This document shows positions 27,083-35,800 of a stretch of DNA of 64,000 nucleotides, in pieces. The translations under genes and the position numbers were made by a program. Numbering within the stretch: position 1 is the first letter of the stretch; every line of letters begins with the position of its first letter. Source of the stretch: Streptomyces tibetensis (GTDB lineage: Bacteria > Actinomycetota > Actinomycetes > Streptomycetales > Streptomycetaceae); NCBI RefSeq assembly GCF_007655005.1, contig NZ_SZVW01000004.1, forward strand, positions 62,001 through 126,000, read 5' to 3'. The notes under the pieces were generated by a model, which saw nothing but the letters and a program-made list of their open reading frames with translations, was not told the origin of the DNA and searched no databases.

Positions 27083-27316
27083 TCACCGGGGGAGCCGCTC
27101 ACGCACGTCCCCCGCCGCCCTTCCCAGCTCCCGCAGCTCCCACCACGCCGCCGGGCTGGGCCGTCGCCGCTGCCAGAAGGGGTGGAAGTAGGCCTGTGCC
27201 GACAGTCGGTACAGGCGCCGGCGCAGCTCGGTGCGGCCGGGCCGATCGGCGAGCTGCCGGTAGGTGGCACTCCACTCCCGTTGCGCCCGGACGAGGTCGT
27301 CGGGAAACGTTCGCAT
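27083..27316 (-). CDS. Small conserved hypothetical protein, 77 aa
   Basis: RTFPDDLVRAQREWSATYRQ, then RRRLYRLSAQAYFHPFWQRR. Arg- and Trp-rich, mostly helical. ATG 27316 gives the compact form; an earlier in-frame ATG at 27370 lacks a ribosome site. Function unknown. Confidence 0.65.
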   Translation of the reverse strand: MRTFPDDLVRAQREWSATYRQLADRPGRTELRRRLYRLSAQAYFHPFWQRRRPSPAAWWELRELGRAAGDVRERLPR

Positions 27317-27439
27317 GGCCGAATTCAAGCATGTGTTCGATTTTTCAGGCCAGTGGAGCGCCTCGCTCACATATCGGTTCGGGCACCGGACGGAGACAGC
27401 CGCAGCGCGAACGGCCCGACTGGGCGCATACTGAGGTCA

Positions 27440-27661
27440 ATGACAAAGCCTGCTGCTTCCAAGCGTCATTTGCCTACCAGCCCCTTCAAGGCTCCGGTCG
27501 CCCCCGCTCCCAAGCACTTCGCCGTGGGTGACCAGGTCACGCACGACATGTACGGGCTCGGCCGGGTCATCGGTATCGAGGACGGGATCGCCGCGCTCGT
27601 GGACTTCGGTTCGGCGCACATGCGGATCCCGACCCCGTACGCCAAGATGACCAAGCTGTAG
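27440..27661 (+). CDS. CarD/TRCF-like small protein, 73 aa
   Basis: KHFAVGDQVTHDMYGLGRVI and GIAALVDFGSAHMRI resemble the SH3-like RNA-polymerase-interacting fold of CarD and TRCF. There is no second domain, and the N-terminus (TKPAASKRHLPTSPFKAP) is basic and Pro-rich. GAGG lies only about 3 nt before ATG. Highly conserved in streptomycetes; RNA polymerase binding is a guess. Confidence 0.78.
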   Translation: MTKPAASKRHLPTSPFKAPVAPAPKHFAVGDQVTHDMYGLGRVIGIEDGIAALVDFGSAHMRIPTPYAKMTKL

Positions 27662-27754
27662 GACCTTTGTGCCCGGTCGGGGCACGCCTGGCCCTGAGCT
27701 GGGCCAGTAACGGAAAAGAGACCTCTCATCGAACCGACTTCGCTGTTCTCCGCC

Positions 27755-27913
27755 GTGGAAGGGCAACCCAGCCGTTCCGGCGCGGCGTCGCCACCTCCGG
27801 CGACCAACCCGTTCCAGGCCCCGGACTTCGGGGAGGACGAGACCTTCCCGCTAGAGGAAGCACCGGAGATCCCGGCCGCGACCAGGCGTCCGGCACGCCG
27901 CAGGGCGGCTTAG
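27755..27913 (+). CDS. Possible small protein or gene fragment
   Basis: An open frame reads SRSGAASPPPATNPFQAPDF and DETFPLEEAPEIPAATRRPA to a TAG at 27911. The composition is protein-like rather than repeat-like and continues upstream without ATG/GTG (EPTSLFSAVEG) to 27698. GTG 27755 is the only standard start and has no ribosome site. It could be a remnant or use a rare start codon. Confidence 0.3.
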   Translation: MEGQPSRSGAASPPPATNPFQAPDFGEDETFPLEEAPEIPAATRRPARRRAA

Positions 27914-28100
27914 TACGGGGCCCGGCACCACCCCGTATCGGGCTCCGTAACGGCCCGGCACCACCACCACCCCGTACCGGGCCCCTAACGGCCCGGCACC
28001 ACCCCGTACGCCTGATGCCACCCCGACCGCCTGGTGCCACCTCGTACCGCCCGGTGCCACCTCGTACCGCCCGGTGCCACCTCGTACTGCCCGGTTCCAC
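27914..28100. repeat. Tandem repeats downstream of the CarD-like gene
   Basis: First part: three copies of GGCCCGGCACCACCCCGTA at roughly 45-bp spacing. Second part (28031-28100): a 20-bp unit CTCGTACCGCCCGGTGCCAC repeated about 3.5 times with two changes in the last copy. It fills the gap between a rightward and a leftward gene. Confidence 0.85.
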
Positions 28101-28109
28101 CCGCGCCCG

Positions 28110-28595
28110 TCAGTCCCGCAGTGCCTGCTCGCCCGCGCGGTCCGACGTCGGCCAGACGTACGGCAGGTCGTCGGGGACGCCCGGGAAGAGGACCGTGTAG
28201 GTCGCGGGGTCCTTGCGGACCAGGGCCGAGCGGTGGCTCTCGTGGAAGGGGTCGTCGCCGAGCCAGGGCGGGAGTTCGCCCTCGGCGGCCAGTCGGTGCT
28301 GGTCGCGGATCGGGGCACGGGGCCGGGTAGCCGCGAGGTCGGCCACGAGCGTCGCCGCGCAGGTGTCCTGGTGACCCTGTTCGCGCCAGACGCGGCAGAC
28401 CTCCAGGCCGTAGCGCACCAGCGCCTCCTCGTAACCGAGCCACATCTTCACGGCCGGGTGGCGGCGCCACCCGTAGCCGGGGACGACCAGGCCGCGCAGG
28501 ACCTGCAGCGCCTCGACCCGTTGTTTGCCGAGCCTGCGGCGGTCGAGGGCCAGGGCCGTGGCACGGAAGTCGGGGTAGGGCAGGAAGGTCTGCAT
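28110..28595 (-). CDS. MSMEG_6728-family protein (pyrimidine-dimer glycosylase-like)
   Basis: 161 aa. QTFLPYPDFRATALALDRRR, LGKQRVEALQVLRGL and GYGWRRHPAVKMWLGYEEAL match the family related to T4 endonuclease V-like pyrimidine dimer glycosylases. The actinobacterial members are uncharacterised. A DNA-repair role is plausible but not shown. It is downstream of the DUF4383 gene on the same strand (21-bp gap). Confidence 0.8.
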   Translation of the reverse strand: MQTFLPYPDFRATALALDRRRLGKQRVEALQVLRGLVVPGYGWRRHPAVKMWLGYEEALVRYGLEVCRVWREQGHQDTCAATLVADLAATRPRAPIRDQHRLAAEGELPPWLGDDPFHESHRSALVRKDPATYTVLFPGVPDDLPYVWPTSDRAGEQALRD

Positions 28596-28616
28596 GACGT
28601 CCTCGGTGGTCCTTGC

Positions 28617-29066
28617 CTATGCGTCGGTGCGCGTGCCGCGCCTGCCGAGGGCCAGGGCCAGGCCGATCATGGCGATGCCCAGGACGAAGTGGAGCCAGTC
28701 GTCCGCGGAGTTCAGCGGCACGAAGTTGGCGTCGCTGTCATGGCCGACGGACAGGCCGTACACCCACAGCACCAGGTAGACGGCACCGCCGACCAGCAGG
28801 TACGAGTACGCCCCGGCGGCCGTGCCCGCGAGGATCAAACCGGCGAGGCCGTAGGCCAGGTGCACGAGGTTGTGCAGGATCGAGACCTGGAACAGGCCGA
28901 ACAGTTCGGCGCGCGACTCGTGGGAGGCGAACTCCAGCGAGCCGTAGTCGGTGGTGATGCCGGGGATGAAGCCCAGCACGCCGACCACGAGGAAGACCAG
29001 GCCGACCAGCAGGGCGGCTTGCTGGACGGGGGCGCGGGCGGCCCGGTGGGACGCGGGTGGGGTCAT
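28617..29066 (-). CDS. DUF4383 membrane protein
   Basis: 149 aa with four hydrophobic segments: AALLVGLVFLVVGVLGFIPG, LVHLAYGLAGLILAGTA, YLLVGGAVYLVLWVYGLSVG and LHFVLGIAMIGLALALG. The motifs GLFQVSILHNLVHLAYG and NSADDWLHFVLG are the DUF4383 signature. Cytoplasmic membrane, function unknown. It lies 13 bp after the SpoIIE-type gene in the same direction, so they are probably co-transcribed. Confidence 0.85.
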   Translation of the reverse strand: MTPPASHRAARAPVQQAALLVGLVFLVVGVLGFIPGITTDYGSLEFASHESRAELFGLFQVSILHNLVHLAYGLAGLILAGTAAGAYSYLLVGGAVYLVLWVYGLSVGHDSDANFVPLNSADDWLHFVLGIAMIGLALALGRRGTRTDA

Positions 29067-29079
29067 GGCCGGTGGCTCC

Positions 29080-31560
29080 TCACGCGGGGGTCAGGGTCTG
29101 TTCCGCCCAGATGGTCTTGCCCGCGGCGCTCTGGCGGGTGCCCCAGCGCTCGGTCAGCTGGGCGACGAGGAGCAGGCCGCGGCCGCCCTCGTCGTAGGTG
29201 CGGGCGCGTCGCAGGTGGGGCGCGGTGTTGCCGCCGTCGGAGACCTCGCAGATCAGGGTCGAGTCGTGGATCAGGCGGAGCTGGACCGGCGGCTCGGCGT
29301 GCCGGATGGCGTTGGTGACGAGCTCGCTGACGACCAGTTCCGTGACGAACACGGCGTCGGACAGCCCCCACCGCCCCAGTTGCTCCACCACGTCCTTGCG
29401 GGTCTGCGCGACCGCGGACGGGTCGGACGGCACCGCCCAGGTGGCGACCTGCCTCGCGTCGAGCGCGCGGGTACGGGCGATGAGCAGGGCCACGTCGTCG
29501 GCCGGTCGCGGCGGCAGCAGGTCGGCGAGGACCGTGTCGCAGAGGGCGTCCAGCGAGGCAGCCGGACGGCCCAGGGCCTCCCGCAGCCGGCTGACGCCGG
29601 TGTCGAGATCGCGGTCGGGGGTCTCGACGAGGCCGTTGGTGTAGAGGGCGAGCAGGCTGCCCTCGGGGACGACGATCTCGGTCGACTCGTACGGCAGGCC
29701 GCCCACGCCGAGCGGGGGCGCGGTCGGGAGGCCGACGAGTTCGACGGTGCCCTCGGGGCTCACCACGGCGGGCACGGGATGCCCGGCCCCGGCGAAGCAG
29801 CAGTGCCGGGTCACGGGGTCGTAGACGGCGTACAGGCAGGTGGCCCCCAGGTCGCCGACGGAGTGGGCCGAGCCCGTCGCGAGCCCCTCGGCGTCGCTCT
29901 CCTCCTCCCTGTTCAGGCGGGCGACCAGGTCGTCGAGGTGGGTCAGCAGCTCGTCGCAGGGCAGGTCGATGTCGGCCAGCGTGCGGACCGCCGTACGCAG
30001 TCGCCCCATGGTCGCCGACGCGACCAGCCCGTGGCCGACCACGTCCCCGACGACCAGCGCGACCCGCGCCCCCGAGAGCGGGATGACGTCGAACCAGTCC
30101 CCGCCGACACCGGCGTGCCCGCCCGCCGGGAGGTAGCGGGAGGCGACCTCGACGGCGGCCTGCCGGGGCAGCCGCTGCGGCAGCAGGCTGCGCTGGAGCG
30201 TGACGGCCGTGGCCCGCTCGCGGGTGTAGCGGCGGGCGTTGTCGATGCTGACCGCGGCCCGGGCCACCAGTTCCCCGACCAGGACCAGGTCGTCGTGCCG
30301 GAAGGGTTCCTGGTTGCGGTGCCGGACGAAGAAGGCGACGCCCAGGGTGGCGCCCCGGGCTGCCAGGGGCACGGCCATCACGGAGTGGATGCCGAAGGCA
30401 CGGACCCGGGCCGCACGCACCGGATCGCGGGCGAGCCAGGCGCTGAACGCCGGGTCGGTCGTCTCGTGCAGGGCGGGCCGTCCGGTGCGCAGGCTCTCAT
30501 AGGGCATCGAGCCGGCCGGGTAGGCGTCCACGGTGCCGGGTGGCACGGCCGACTCCGGGGCGCCCGGGGTCACCGACCTCAGGGCGGCCCGGCGCAGCAG
30601 CAGCGGCCCGTCCACCGGAACGGCCCGCGCGGGCGGCTCGGACACGTCGTCCAGCGCGGCCAGCAGGTCGACGCTGACGAAGTCGGCCAGGGCCGGGACG
30701 GTCACGTCCGCCAGCTCCTGGGCCGTGCGCGTCACGTCGAGTGTGCTGCCGATACGGCGGCCTGCCTCGGCGATCAGCTGGAGGCGCTTGCGGGCCCAGA
30801 ACTGCTCCGTCATGTCGTGCGCCGCCAGGCAGACGCCCCGGATGGTGCCCTCGTGGTCGCGCAGGGCGGACAGGAAGACCGACCAGGCGTGCTCACGGCT
30901 TTCGCCGGAAGCGCGCAGGTAGTTCTCCTCGTACTCCGGCTCGCCGGTCCGCAGCACCCGTGCCATGTCCGCTTCCGCCCGTCGGCCGGCGTCGCCGTCG
31001 GAGATCTCGGACACGCGCAGGCCCCGCATCTCGTCCTCGGTGAGCGCGGTGGCGCGTTCCATGTCGGCGTTGGCCCGGCGCAGCCGCAGCCGGGTGTCGT
31101 AGATCGCCAGGGCGCAGCACGGGGACTGGGCGAAGCTCCAGCTCACGAGGGACTCGTCGAGACCGGCCGGTGACTGCCGGTCTGTGAGGGCGGAGACGAC
31201 GAGCCAGGCGGGGCCGTCGGCGCCGGGCGGCCTGTGGTGGGCGAGGAGCCGGACCGTCAGCTTCCGGCCGTCCCGGTGCCGGAGCGCGACGTCGCCGTTC
31301 CAGCGGGGCAGTCCGGCGAGTGTGGGCAGGCCGCCCCGCACCGGGATCGGTTCGGCCAGCAGATCCGCGGCACGGCGGCCGGTCATCTGCCCGGCCGGGT
31401 AGCCGAGGAGCCGCTCGGCGCCCGCGTTCCAGCCGGTCACGATGCCGTGTTCGTCGAGGGTGACACGGGCCGTGAGGGAGGCGCCGACGAGGGCTTCGAG
31501 GGCTTCCGGTTCTGCTCCGTACGACCGGGTCGTCCGGCCGGCGGTGACGGGCTGCTCCAT
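29080..31560 (-). CDS. PAS-PAS-GAF-SpoIIE phosphatase with C-terminal RsbW-like kinase domain
   Basis: 826-aa soluble signalling protein. Two PAS domains (about 20-130, 135-260), a GAF domain (265-440), a PP2C-type SpoIIE phosphatase (about 460-690, with AGVGGDWFDVIPLSGARVAL and VVGDVVGHGLVASA) and a GHKL anti-sigma-like domain (700-826, VTELVVSELVTNAIRHAEPP, EGGRGLLLVAQLTERWG). Such proteins sense a signal and dephosphorylate STAS anti-anti-sigma factors while the last domain can phosphorylate them. A STAS protein is at 56.9 kb and SigF/SigN-like factors at 48-50 kb; a functional link is inferred only. Confidence 0.92.
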   Translation of the reverse strand: MEQPVTAGRTTRSYGAEPEALEALVGASLTARVTLDEHGIVTGWNAGAERLLGYPAGQMTGRRAADLLAEPIPVRGGLPTLAGLPRWNGDVALRHRDGRKLTVRLLAHHRPPGADGPAWLVVSALTDRQSPAGLDESLVSWSFAQSPCCALAIYDTRLRLRRANADMERATALTEDEMRGLRVSEISDGDAGRRAEADMARVLRTGEPEYEENYLRASGESREHAWSVFLSALRDHEGTIRGVCLAAHDMTEQFWARKRLQLIAEAGRRIGSTLDVTRTAQELADVTVPALADFVSVDLLAALDDVSEPPARAVPVDGPLLLRRAALRSVTPGAPESAVPPGTVDAYPAGSMPYESLRTGRPALHETTDPAFSAWLARDPVRAARVRAFGIHSVMAVPLAARGATLGVAFFVRHRNQEPFRHDDLVLVGELVARAAVSIDNARRYTRERATAVTLQRSLLPQRLPRQAAVEVASRYLPAGGHAGVGGDWFDVIPLSGARVALVVGDVVGHGLVASATMGRLRTAVRTLADIDLPCDELLTHLDDLVARLNREEESDAEGLATGSAHSVGDLGATCLYAVYDPVTRHCCFAGAGHPVPAVVSPEGTVELVGLPTAPPLGVGGLPYESTEIVVPEGSLLALYTNGLVETPDRDLDTGVSRLREALGRPAASLDALCDTVLADLLPPRPADDVALLIARTRALDARQVATWAVPSDPSAVAQTRKDVVEQLGRWGLSDAVFVTELVVSELVTNAIRHAEPPVQLRLIHDSTLICEVSDGGNTAPHLRRARTYDEGGRGLLLVAQLTERWGTRQSAAGKTIWAEQTLTPA

Positions 31561-31709
31561 GATCGGTCATCTCACTCTCGGGGGAATCAGCCGTAACCCC
31601 GGATATGTACAGATATCAACCTGCTTACCCCGATTGCGCCGGGTCTCACCGTGCCACCCCCGCCGAGAAGCCGGGCCTGCCGCCGCCCCGCCCGGGTAAC
31701 CGCTCCCCC

Positions 31710-32624
31710 ATGGGTCAGATCCGCGTGGGCACGTGTTCCTGGACCGACCGGGCGCTGGTCGGCAGCGGCTGGTATCCCCCCGGGCGGCGGGACGCCGAGG
31801 GCCGGTTACGGCACTATGCCGAGCGGTTCCCGGTCGTCGAGGTCGACGCCTCGTACTACGCGCTGCCGGGCGAGCGGAACAGCCGGTTGTGGGCCGAGCG
31901 GACACCGGACGGTTTCGTCTTCGACGTGAAGGCCTTCTCGCTGCTCACCGGGCATCCCACCCGGCAGGCGGTGATGCCCGGGGGGCTGCCCGCCGAGCAC
32001 CGGGACCCGGCGGTGCTCGACGCGGTGTGGGCCCGGTTCGCGGCCGGGATCGAGCCGCTGCGGGAAGCCGGGCGGCTCGGGAGCGTGCTGTTCCAGTTCC
32101 CGCCCTGGTTCCGGCCCGGTCAGCGGGCGGAGGCGTTCCTGCGGGACTGCGCGGAGCGGACCGCGGGCTGGCCCGTCGCCGTCGAGTTCCGGCATCCCTC
32201 CTGGTGGGAGCCGGAGCAGACCGAGGCGACGGCCGGACTGCTCGCCGGGCACGGCATGGCCGCGGTCGCCGTCGACATGACGCAGACGCTTGCGTCGTCC
32301 GTCCCGCCCGTCACTCCGGTGACCTCGCCCGGGCTCTCCGTCGTCCGCTTCCACGGCCGCAGCACCGCCTGGGGAACCGGCAGCAAGGAGGACCGGTTCC
32401 GGTACGCGTACGGCGAGGACGAACTCGCCGAGTGGCTGCCCCGCGTGCGACGGCTGGCCGAGCGGACCGAGCAGGTCCACGTCCTGTTCAACAACTGCTG
32501 CGGCGACGCGGCCGTCCGCGACGCCGAGACCATGACACGGCTCCTGGACCGGGACGGCCCGGCGGTGCGGCGCCCGGTGCCTCGGCAGACGACGTTCGCC
32601 CGTGAAGGTGCCGACACGGCTTAG
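31710..32624 (+). CDS. DUF72 family protein
   Basis: 304 aa, TIM-barrel-like YecE/DUF72 family. GQIRVGTCSWTDRALVGSGW, then FPVVEVDASYYALPG and VAVEFRHPSWW are diagnostic. Family members may bind Fe-S or nucleic acid but function is unsettled. ATG 31710 gives the conserved start; the frame upstream is noncoding. The stop codon lies within a 40-bp tandem duplication. Confidence 0.9.
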   Translation: MGQIRVGTCSWTDRALVGSGWYPPGRRDAEGRLRHYAERFPVVEVDASYYALPGERNSRLWAERTPDGFVFDVKAFSLLTGHPTRQAVMPGGLPAEHRDPAVLDAVWARFAAGIEPLREAGRLGSVLFQFPPWFRPGQRAEAFLRDCAERTAGWPVAVEFRHPSWWEPEQTEATAGLLAGHGMAAVAVDMTQTLASSVPPVTPVTSPGLSVVRFHGRSTAWGTGSKEDRFRYAYGEDELAEWLPRVRRLAERTEQVHVLFNNCCGDAAVRDAETMTRLLDRDGPAVRRPVPRQTTFAREGADTA

Positions 32625-32670
32625 GTGTCCGACGTTCGCCCGTGAAGGTGCCGACACGCCTTAGGTGTCC
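32591..32670. repeat. 40-bp tandem duplication across the DUF72 stop
   Basis: 32591-32630 and 32631-32670 are identical except one base (CACGGC versus CACGCC). The unit starts GACGTTCGCCCGTGAAGG, includes the last codons and TAG of the DUF72 gene, and ends TTAGGTGTCC. A recent duplication; the second stop copy is unused. Confidence 0.95.
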
Positions 32671-32725
32671 GGGGACGTCGGTGACACGCGTACTGGGTGC
32701 TTGAAACCTCTCGCGGACAGCACAC

Positions 32726-34594
32726 CTAGGGCGCGATCCGCACCCGGCGCTCCACCGACACCTGATCGACGTCCGACACCCGCACGGTCGTCTTCATCGT
32801 CCAGTTCCCGGCGAGCGGCAGGTTGACGGAGTTGGTGCTCCAGTAGCCGCCCTGGTCGGTGAGTTCGGCGTCGATGGGGCCGACCTTCCGGGAGGGCAGG
32901 GTGAAGGTGATGCGGATTTCGGGGACGACCACCAGGCCCTTGTCGGAGCCGGCGGCCACGGCCTGGATGCCGTTCTCGCCGACGCGGGCCGGGTCCAGGG
33001 TGACCTGCACCGTGCCGCGTCCGCTCACCGATTCCGTGCCCGTGTCGTAGGGCACCGTGATCAGGGTGGTGGGCGGCAGCGCGCCCGCCGGGGCCTGCCG
33101 GGCCGCCTCGGCCTGGGCACGGGCCGGAAGGGTGCCCGTGAGCACGGTCGTGATCATCAACACCACCGCGGCGACGGCGACTTCCACCAGGACGGAGCGG
33201 TGCAGGCGGCGCCGGGTGTCCGGGTCGGCGCCGGACGCGGAAGGCTCCTTCGCCGCCTTGTCCGGCGTCTCGGGTTCCTCGGGGCCGTCGTGTCCCGCCG
33301 GTGCCCCGACCGGCTGCGGGACCCGCTCCTGGACTGCGGCCGTCCGGGTGACGGCCGCCGGGGCCGCGATCCGCGCCGTCCAGCGCCGCGAGTACCGGGC
33401 CGCCAGCAACAGCACGGCCACCCCCGCCATTTTGGCGAGCAGCAGACGGCCGTACGACGTGCCGGTCAGCGCGGAGAGGGAGCCGAGGCCGCGCCAGGAC
33501 TGGTAGACGCCCGTGACGGCCAGGACGGTCACCGAGGCGAAGGCGATCCGCGAGAAGCGGGTTACGACCTCGACCATGTCGTCCGCCACGCCGTCGCCGG
33601 ACGAGCGGCGCAGGGTCAGCAGCAGGGCCACGAGTCCGCCGAGCCAGACGCCGGTCGCCAGCAGGTGCAGCACGGACGACGTCATCGCCACAGGCACCTG
33701 GATCCCGGCGGAGGCGTGCTCGGCCGCTGCCCAGGTGAGGGCCAGGGCGGCGGCCAGGGCGGTGCCGATCGCCAGGGCGACGGGCCGCTCCTTCGGGTCA
33801 CGGCGCCTGGACAGCCACAGCAGGAAGGCCGCGGTCAGCAGGAGAAGGACCAGCCGGGTGACCAGGGCCAGGCCCGGGCGGCCGGTCAGGGTACGGCCGA
33901 GGGCGGAGGCGTCGAACGCGGCGGCCGGGCCGGTGCCCGCCTCGTACGGGGCGCGCAGCAGGAGCAGGACGAGCGTCGAGCCCAGCAGCGTCCACCAGGC
34001 CGCCACCAGCGGCCGGCGCAGGGCGGAGGTGTCCGCCGGCCGGCAGAGCAGGGCGAACGCGGCCAGGCCGACCAGCAGCGCGGCCGCGAGGTAGGCGAGG
34101 TAGCGGGCGGCGTCGTTGAGGCCGCCGGTGAGCGGGTCCTCGGTCGAGCCCGTGTCGATCTGGACCGTCGTCGCCGAACGCTTCCCCACGGAGAAGGAGA
34201 AGGCGCCCGAGACGGGGTGGCTGTCGGCGGAGACGACCCGCCAGGCCACCGTGTACGTGCCCTGGGCGAGCTTGCCGGGCAGGCCGACCCGGGCGGTGTC
34301 GGAGCGGCCGTCCGCGTGCGTGGCCTCGCCGGCGTGGACTCGGCGCTGGTCGGGGCCGAAGACCCGGAAGGAGTCGTCGAGCAGGCCCACGGACTCGGTG
34401 AAGGTCAGGGTGACGTGACGGGGTGCCTGCTTGACGAGGGATCCGTCGTCGGGGTCGGTGCCGCGGAGGGCGGCGTGGGCGGAGGCGGGGACTGCTCCGG
34501 CGAGGAGCAGCACCAGCACGGTGCCGAGCAGCACCAGGGCTTGGAATCGCCGGGGATGTCCGGCATTGAGATCCTCGTTCCGCCGTTGGTCCAC
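32726..34594 (-). CDS. copCD: CopC/CopD copper-handling fusion protein
   Basis: 622 aa. A signal sequence is cleaved at ASA|HAAL, so His40 becomes the N-terminal copper ligand of the CopC domain (40-150, TLTFTESVGLLDDSFRVFGP, DSHPVSGAFSF). The CopD membrane domain has about eight helices (165-410), then comes a Pro-rich linker, another helix, and a C-terminal extracytoplasmic FixH/YtkA-like domain (about 510-622). It probably imports or buffers copper at the membrane. GTG 34594 has GGAG upstream. Copper control is expected but no operator was recognised. Confidence 0.92.
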   Translation of the reverse strand: MDQRRNEDLNAGHPRRFQALVLLGTVLVLLLAGAVPASAHAALRGTDPDDGSLVKQAPRHVTLTFTESVGLLDDSFRVFGPDQRRVHAGEATHADGRSDTARVGLPGKLAQGTYTVAWRVVSADSHPVSGAFSFSVGKRSATTVQIDTGSTEDPLTGGLNDAARYLAYLAAALLVGLAAFALLCRPADTSALRRPLVAAWWTLLGSTLVLLLLRAPYEAGTGPAAAFDASALGRTLTGRPGLALVTRLVLLLLTAAFLLWLSRRRDPKERPVALAIGTALAAALALTWAAAEHASAGIQVPVAMTSSVLHLLATGVWLGGLVALLLTLRRSSGDGVADDMVEVVTRFSRIAFASVTVLAVTGVYQSWRGLGSLSALTGTSYGRLLLAKMAGVAVLLLAARYSRRWTARIAAPAAVTRTAAVQERVPQPVGAPAGHDGPEEPETPDKAAKEPSASGADPDTRRRLHRSVLVEVAVAAVVLMITTVLTGTLPARAQAEAARQAPAGALPPTTLITVPYDTGTESVSGRGTVQVTLDPARVGENGIQAVAAGSDKGLVVVPEIRITFTLPSRKVGPIDAELTDQGGYWSTNSVNLPLAGNWTMKTTVRVSDVDQVSVERRVRIAP

Positions 34595-34652
34595 GTGGGT
34601 CTCCGGGGTCGGGCTGTGCGGCTACGAAGGGAGTACGGACAGGATCGGTGTA

Positions 34653-34722
34653 GTGCTCACCGGGCTGGAGAGGTCTGATGCTCACCGGGCTGGAGAGGTG
34701 GGGTGCTCATCGGGCTCAGGAG
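34653..34722. repeat. Short direct repeat upstream of copCD
   Basis: TGCTCACCGGGCTGGAGAGG occurs at 34653 and 34679, with a third degenerate copy near 34703 (TGCTCATCGGGCTCAGGAG). The last copy runs into the cupin stop region. Spacing is about 26 bp. It could be a regulatory direct repeat or just a minor array. Confidence 0.7.
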
Positions 34723-35195
34723 CCGGGCCTGGACAGCGCCGCGATCTCGTCGGCCACCGCCGGGTAGCGGGCCGTCAGCTCCGCGGCGTCCCCGTGCTCG
34801 TAGCCGTCGAACGTGAAACCGGGCGCCATCGTGCAGCCGAACAGGGTCCACCGCCCGTCCCCGCGCACCCTCCCACCCATCCACGTGCCCGCCGGGACCG
34901 TGAACTGGACGTGCTGGCCGTCGAGGACGTCCGGCCCGAGCACCACCGTCCGGGCGCCGCCGTCCGGGGCGAGCAGCAGGAGCTCCAGCGGATCGCCCCC
35001 GTAGAAGTGCCAGATCTCGTCCGTCGGCAGGCGGTGGAGGGCGGAGACGTCGTCCGCCGTCAGCAGGGCGACGATCGCCGTGCCCTCCGGCCTGCCGTCG
35101 GGTCGTTCGGGCCCGGCCCAGGTCTGGCGGAAGAGACCGCCCTCGCGCGGGATCGGCTCCAGGCCGTAGTGGGCGATGAGGTCCTCTGGGGTCAC
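34716..35195 (-). CDS. Cupin_5 (DUF985) protein
   Basis: 159 aa, single beta-barrel cupin. PREGGLFRQTWAGPERPDGR, then TDEIWHFYGGDPLELLLLAP, HVQFTVPAGTWMGG and APGFTFDGYEHG carry the metal- or sugar-binding His/Glu pattern of the family. GTG 35195 overlaps the acyltransferase stop by 4 bp, so it is the last gene of the iron-regulated leftward operon or an appended passenger. Substrate unknown. Confidence 0.85.
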   Translation of the reverse strand: MTPEDLIAHYGLEPIPREGGLFRQTWAGPERPDGRPEGTAIVALLTADDVSALHRLPTDEIWHFYGGDPLELLLLAPDGGARTVVLGPDVLDGQHVQFTVPAGTWMGGRVRGDGRWTLFGCTMAPGFTFDGYEHGDAAELTARYPAVADEIAALSRPGS

Positions 35196-35800
35196 CCGGG
35201 GAACAGTATCTCCCGGTCGAGGAAGGCGAGCTGGGCCTTTTTCTCCGGCAGGTACACGTCCGGCAGGTCGATCTCCGGCAGCACCACCACCGGCCCGGGG
35301 GTGAAGCCGAGCGCCAGGAAACGGGCGATCGCCTTCTCGTTGCGCACGTCCGGGTCGACCACGATCCGCCGGCGGTCCAGGCCGGGCAGGACGTATCCGG
35401 CGATGGCCGCCACCAGCCGCGCGGTCCAGCCGGGCCGGGCACCGCCCGGGCCCGCGGGGGCGAGGAGCAGGTGGACGCCGATGTCGCCGGGGCGGACCTC
35501 GTAGCACTCGCTCACGCGGTCGGCCTCCGGCTCGTAGGTCTGGAGGAGGGCGACCGGCTCGCCGTCCCGGACGACGAGGTGGGCGTGGTGGGTGTCGAGC
35601 GTGGCCATGTGGGCGTAGACGTCCGCGACCTGTTGTTCGGTCAGCTCGGTCATGCCCCAGAAGGCGGCCCGGTCCTCGCCGACCCAGCGGTGGATCACGG
35701 CGGCATCGGCCCCGGGGTCCAGCGGCAGGACGCGGACGGTGCCGAAGCCGTCGGTCTCCTGCTCGTGGACGGAGGTGCGGCAGGCGTACGGGTCAGACAT
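35192..35800 (-). CDS. Acetyltransf_8-type N-acyltransferase (siderophore type)
   Basis: 202-aa GNAT of the IucB/MbtK/AlcB group that acylates hydroxylamines or lysine side chains in siderophores. RVLPLDPGADAAVIHRWVGE, FWGMTELTEQQVADVYAHMA, GDIGVHLLLAP and VVDPDVRNEKAIARFLALGF are characteristic. ATG 35800 overlaps the acylase stop by 8 bp. No hydroxylase or NRPS/NIS synthetase is adjacent, so it must serve a pathway encoded elsewhere or a siderophore-tailoring step. Confidence 0.85.
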   Translation of the reverse strand: MSDPYACRTSVHEQETDGFGTVRVLPLDPGADAAVIHRWVGEDRAAFWGMTELTEQQVADVYAHMATLDTHHAHLVVRDGEPVALLQTYEPEADRVSECYEVRPGDIGVHLLLAPAGPGGARPGWTARLVAAIAGYVLPGLDRRRIVVDPDVRNEKAIARFLALGFTPGPVVVLPEIDLPDVYLPEKKAQLAFLDREILFPG

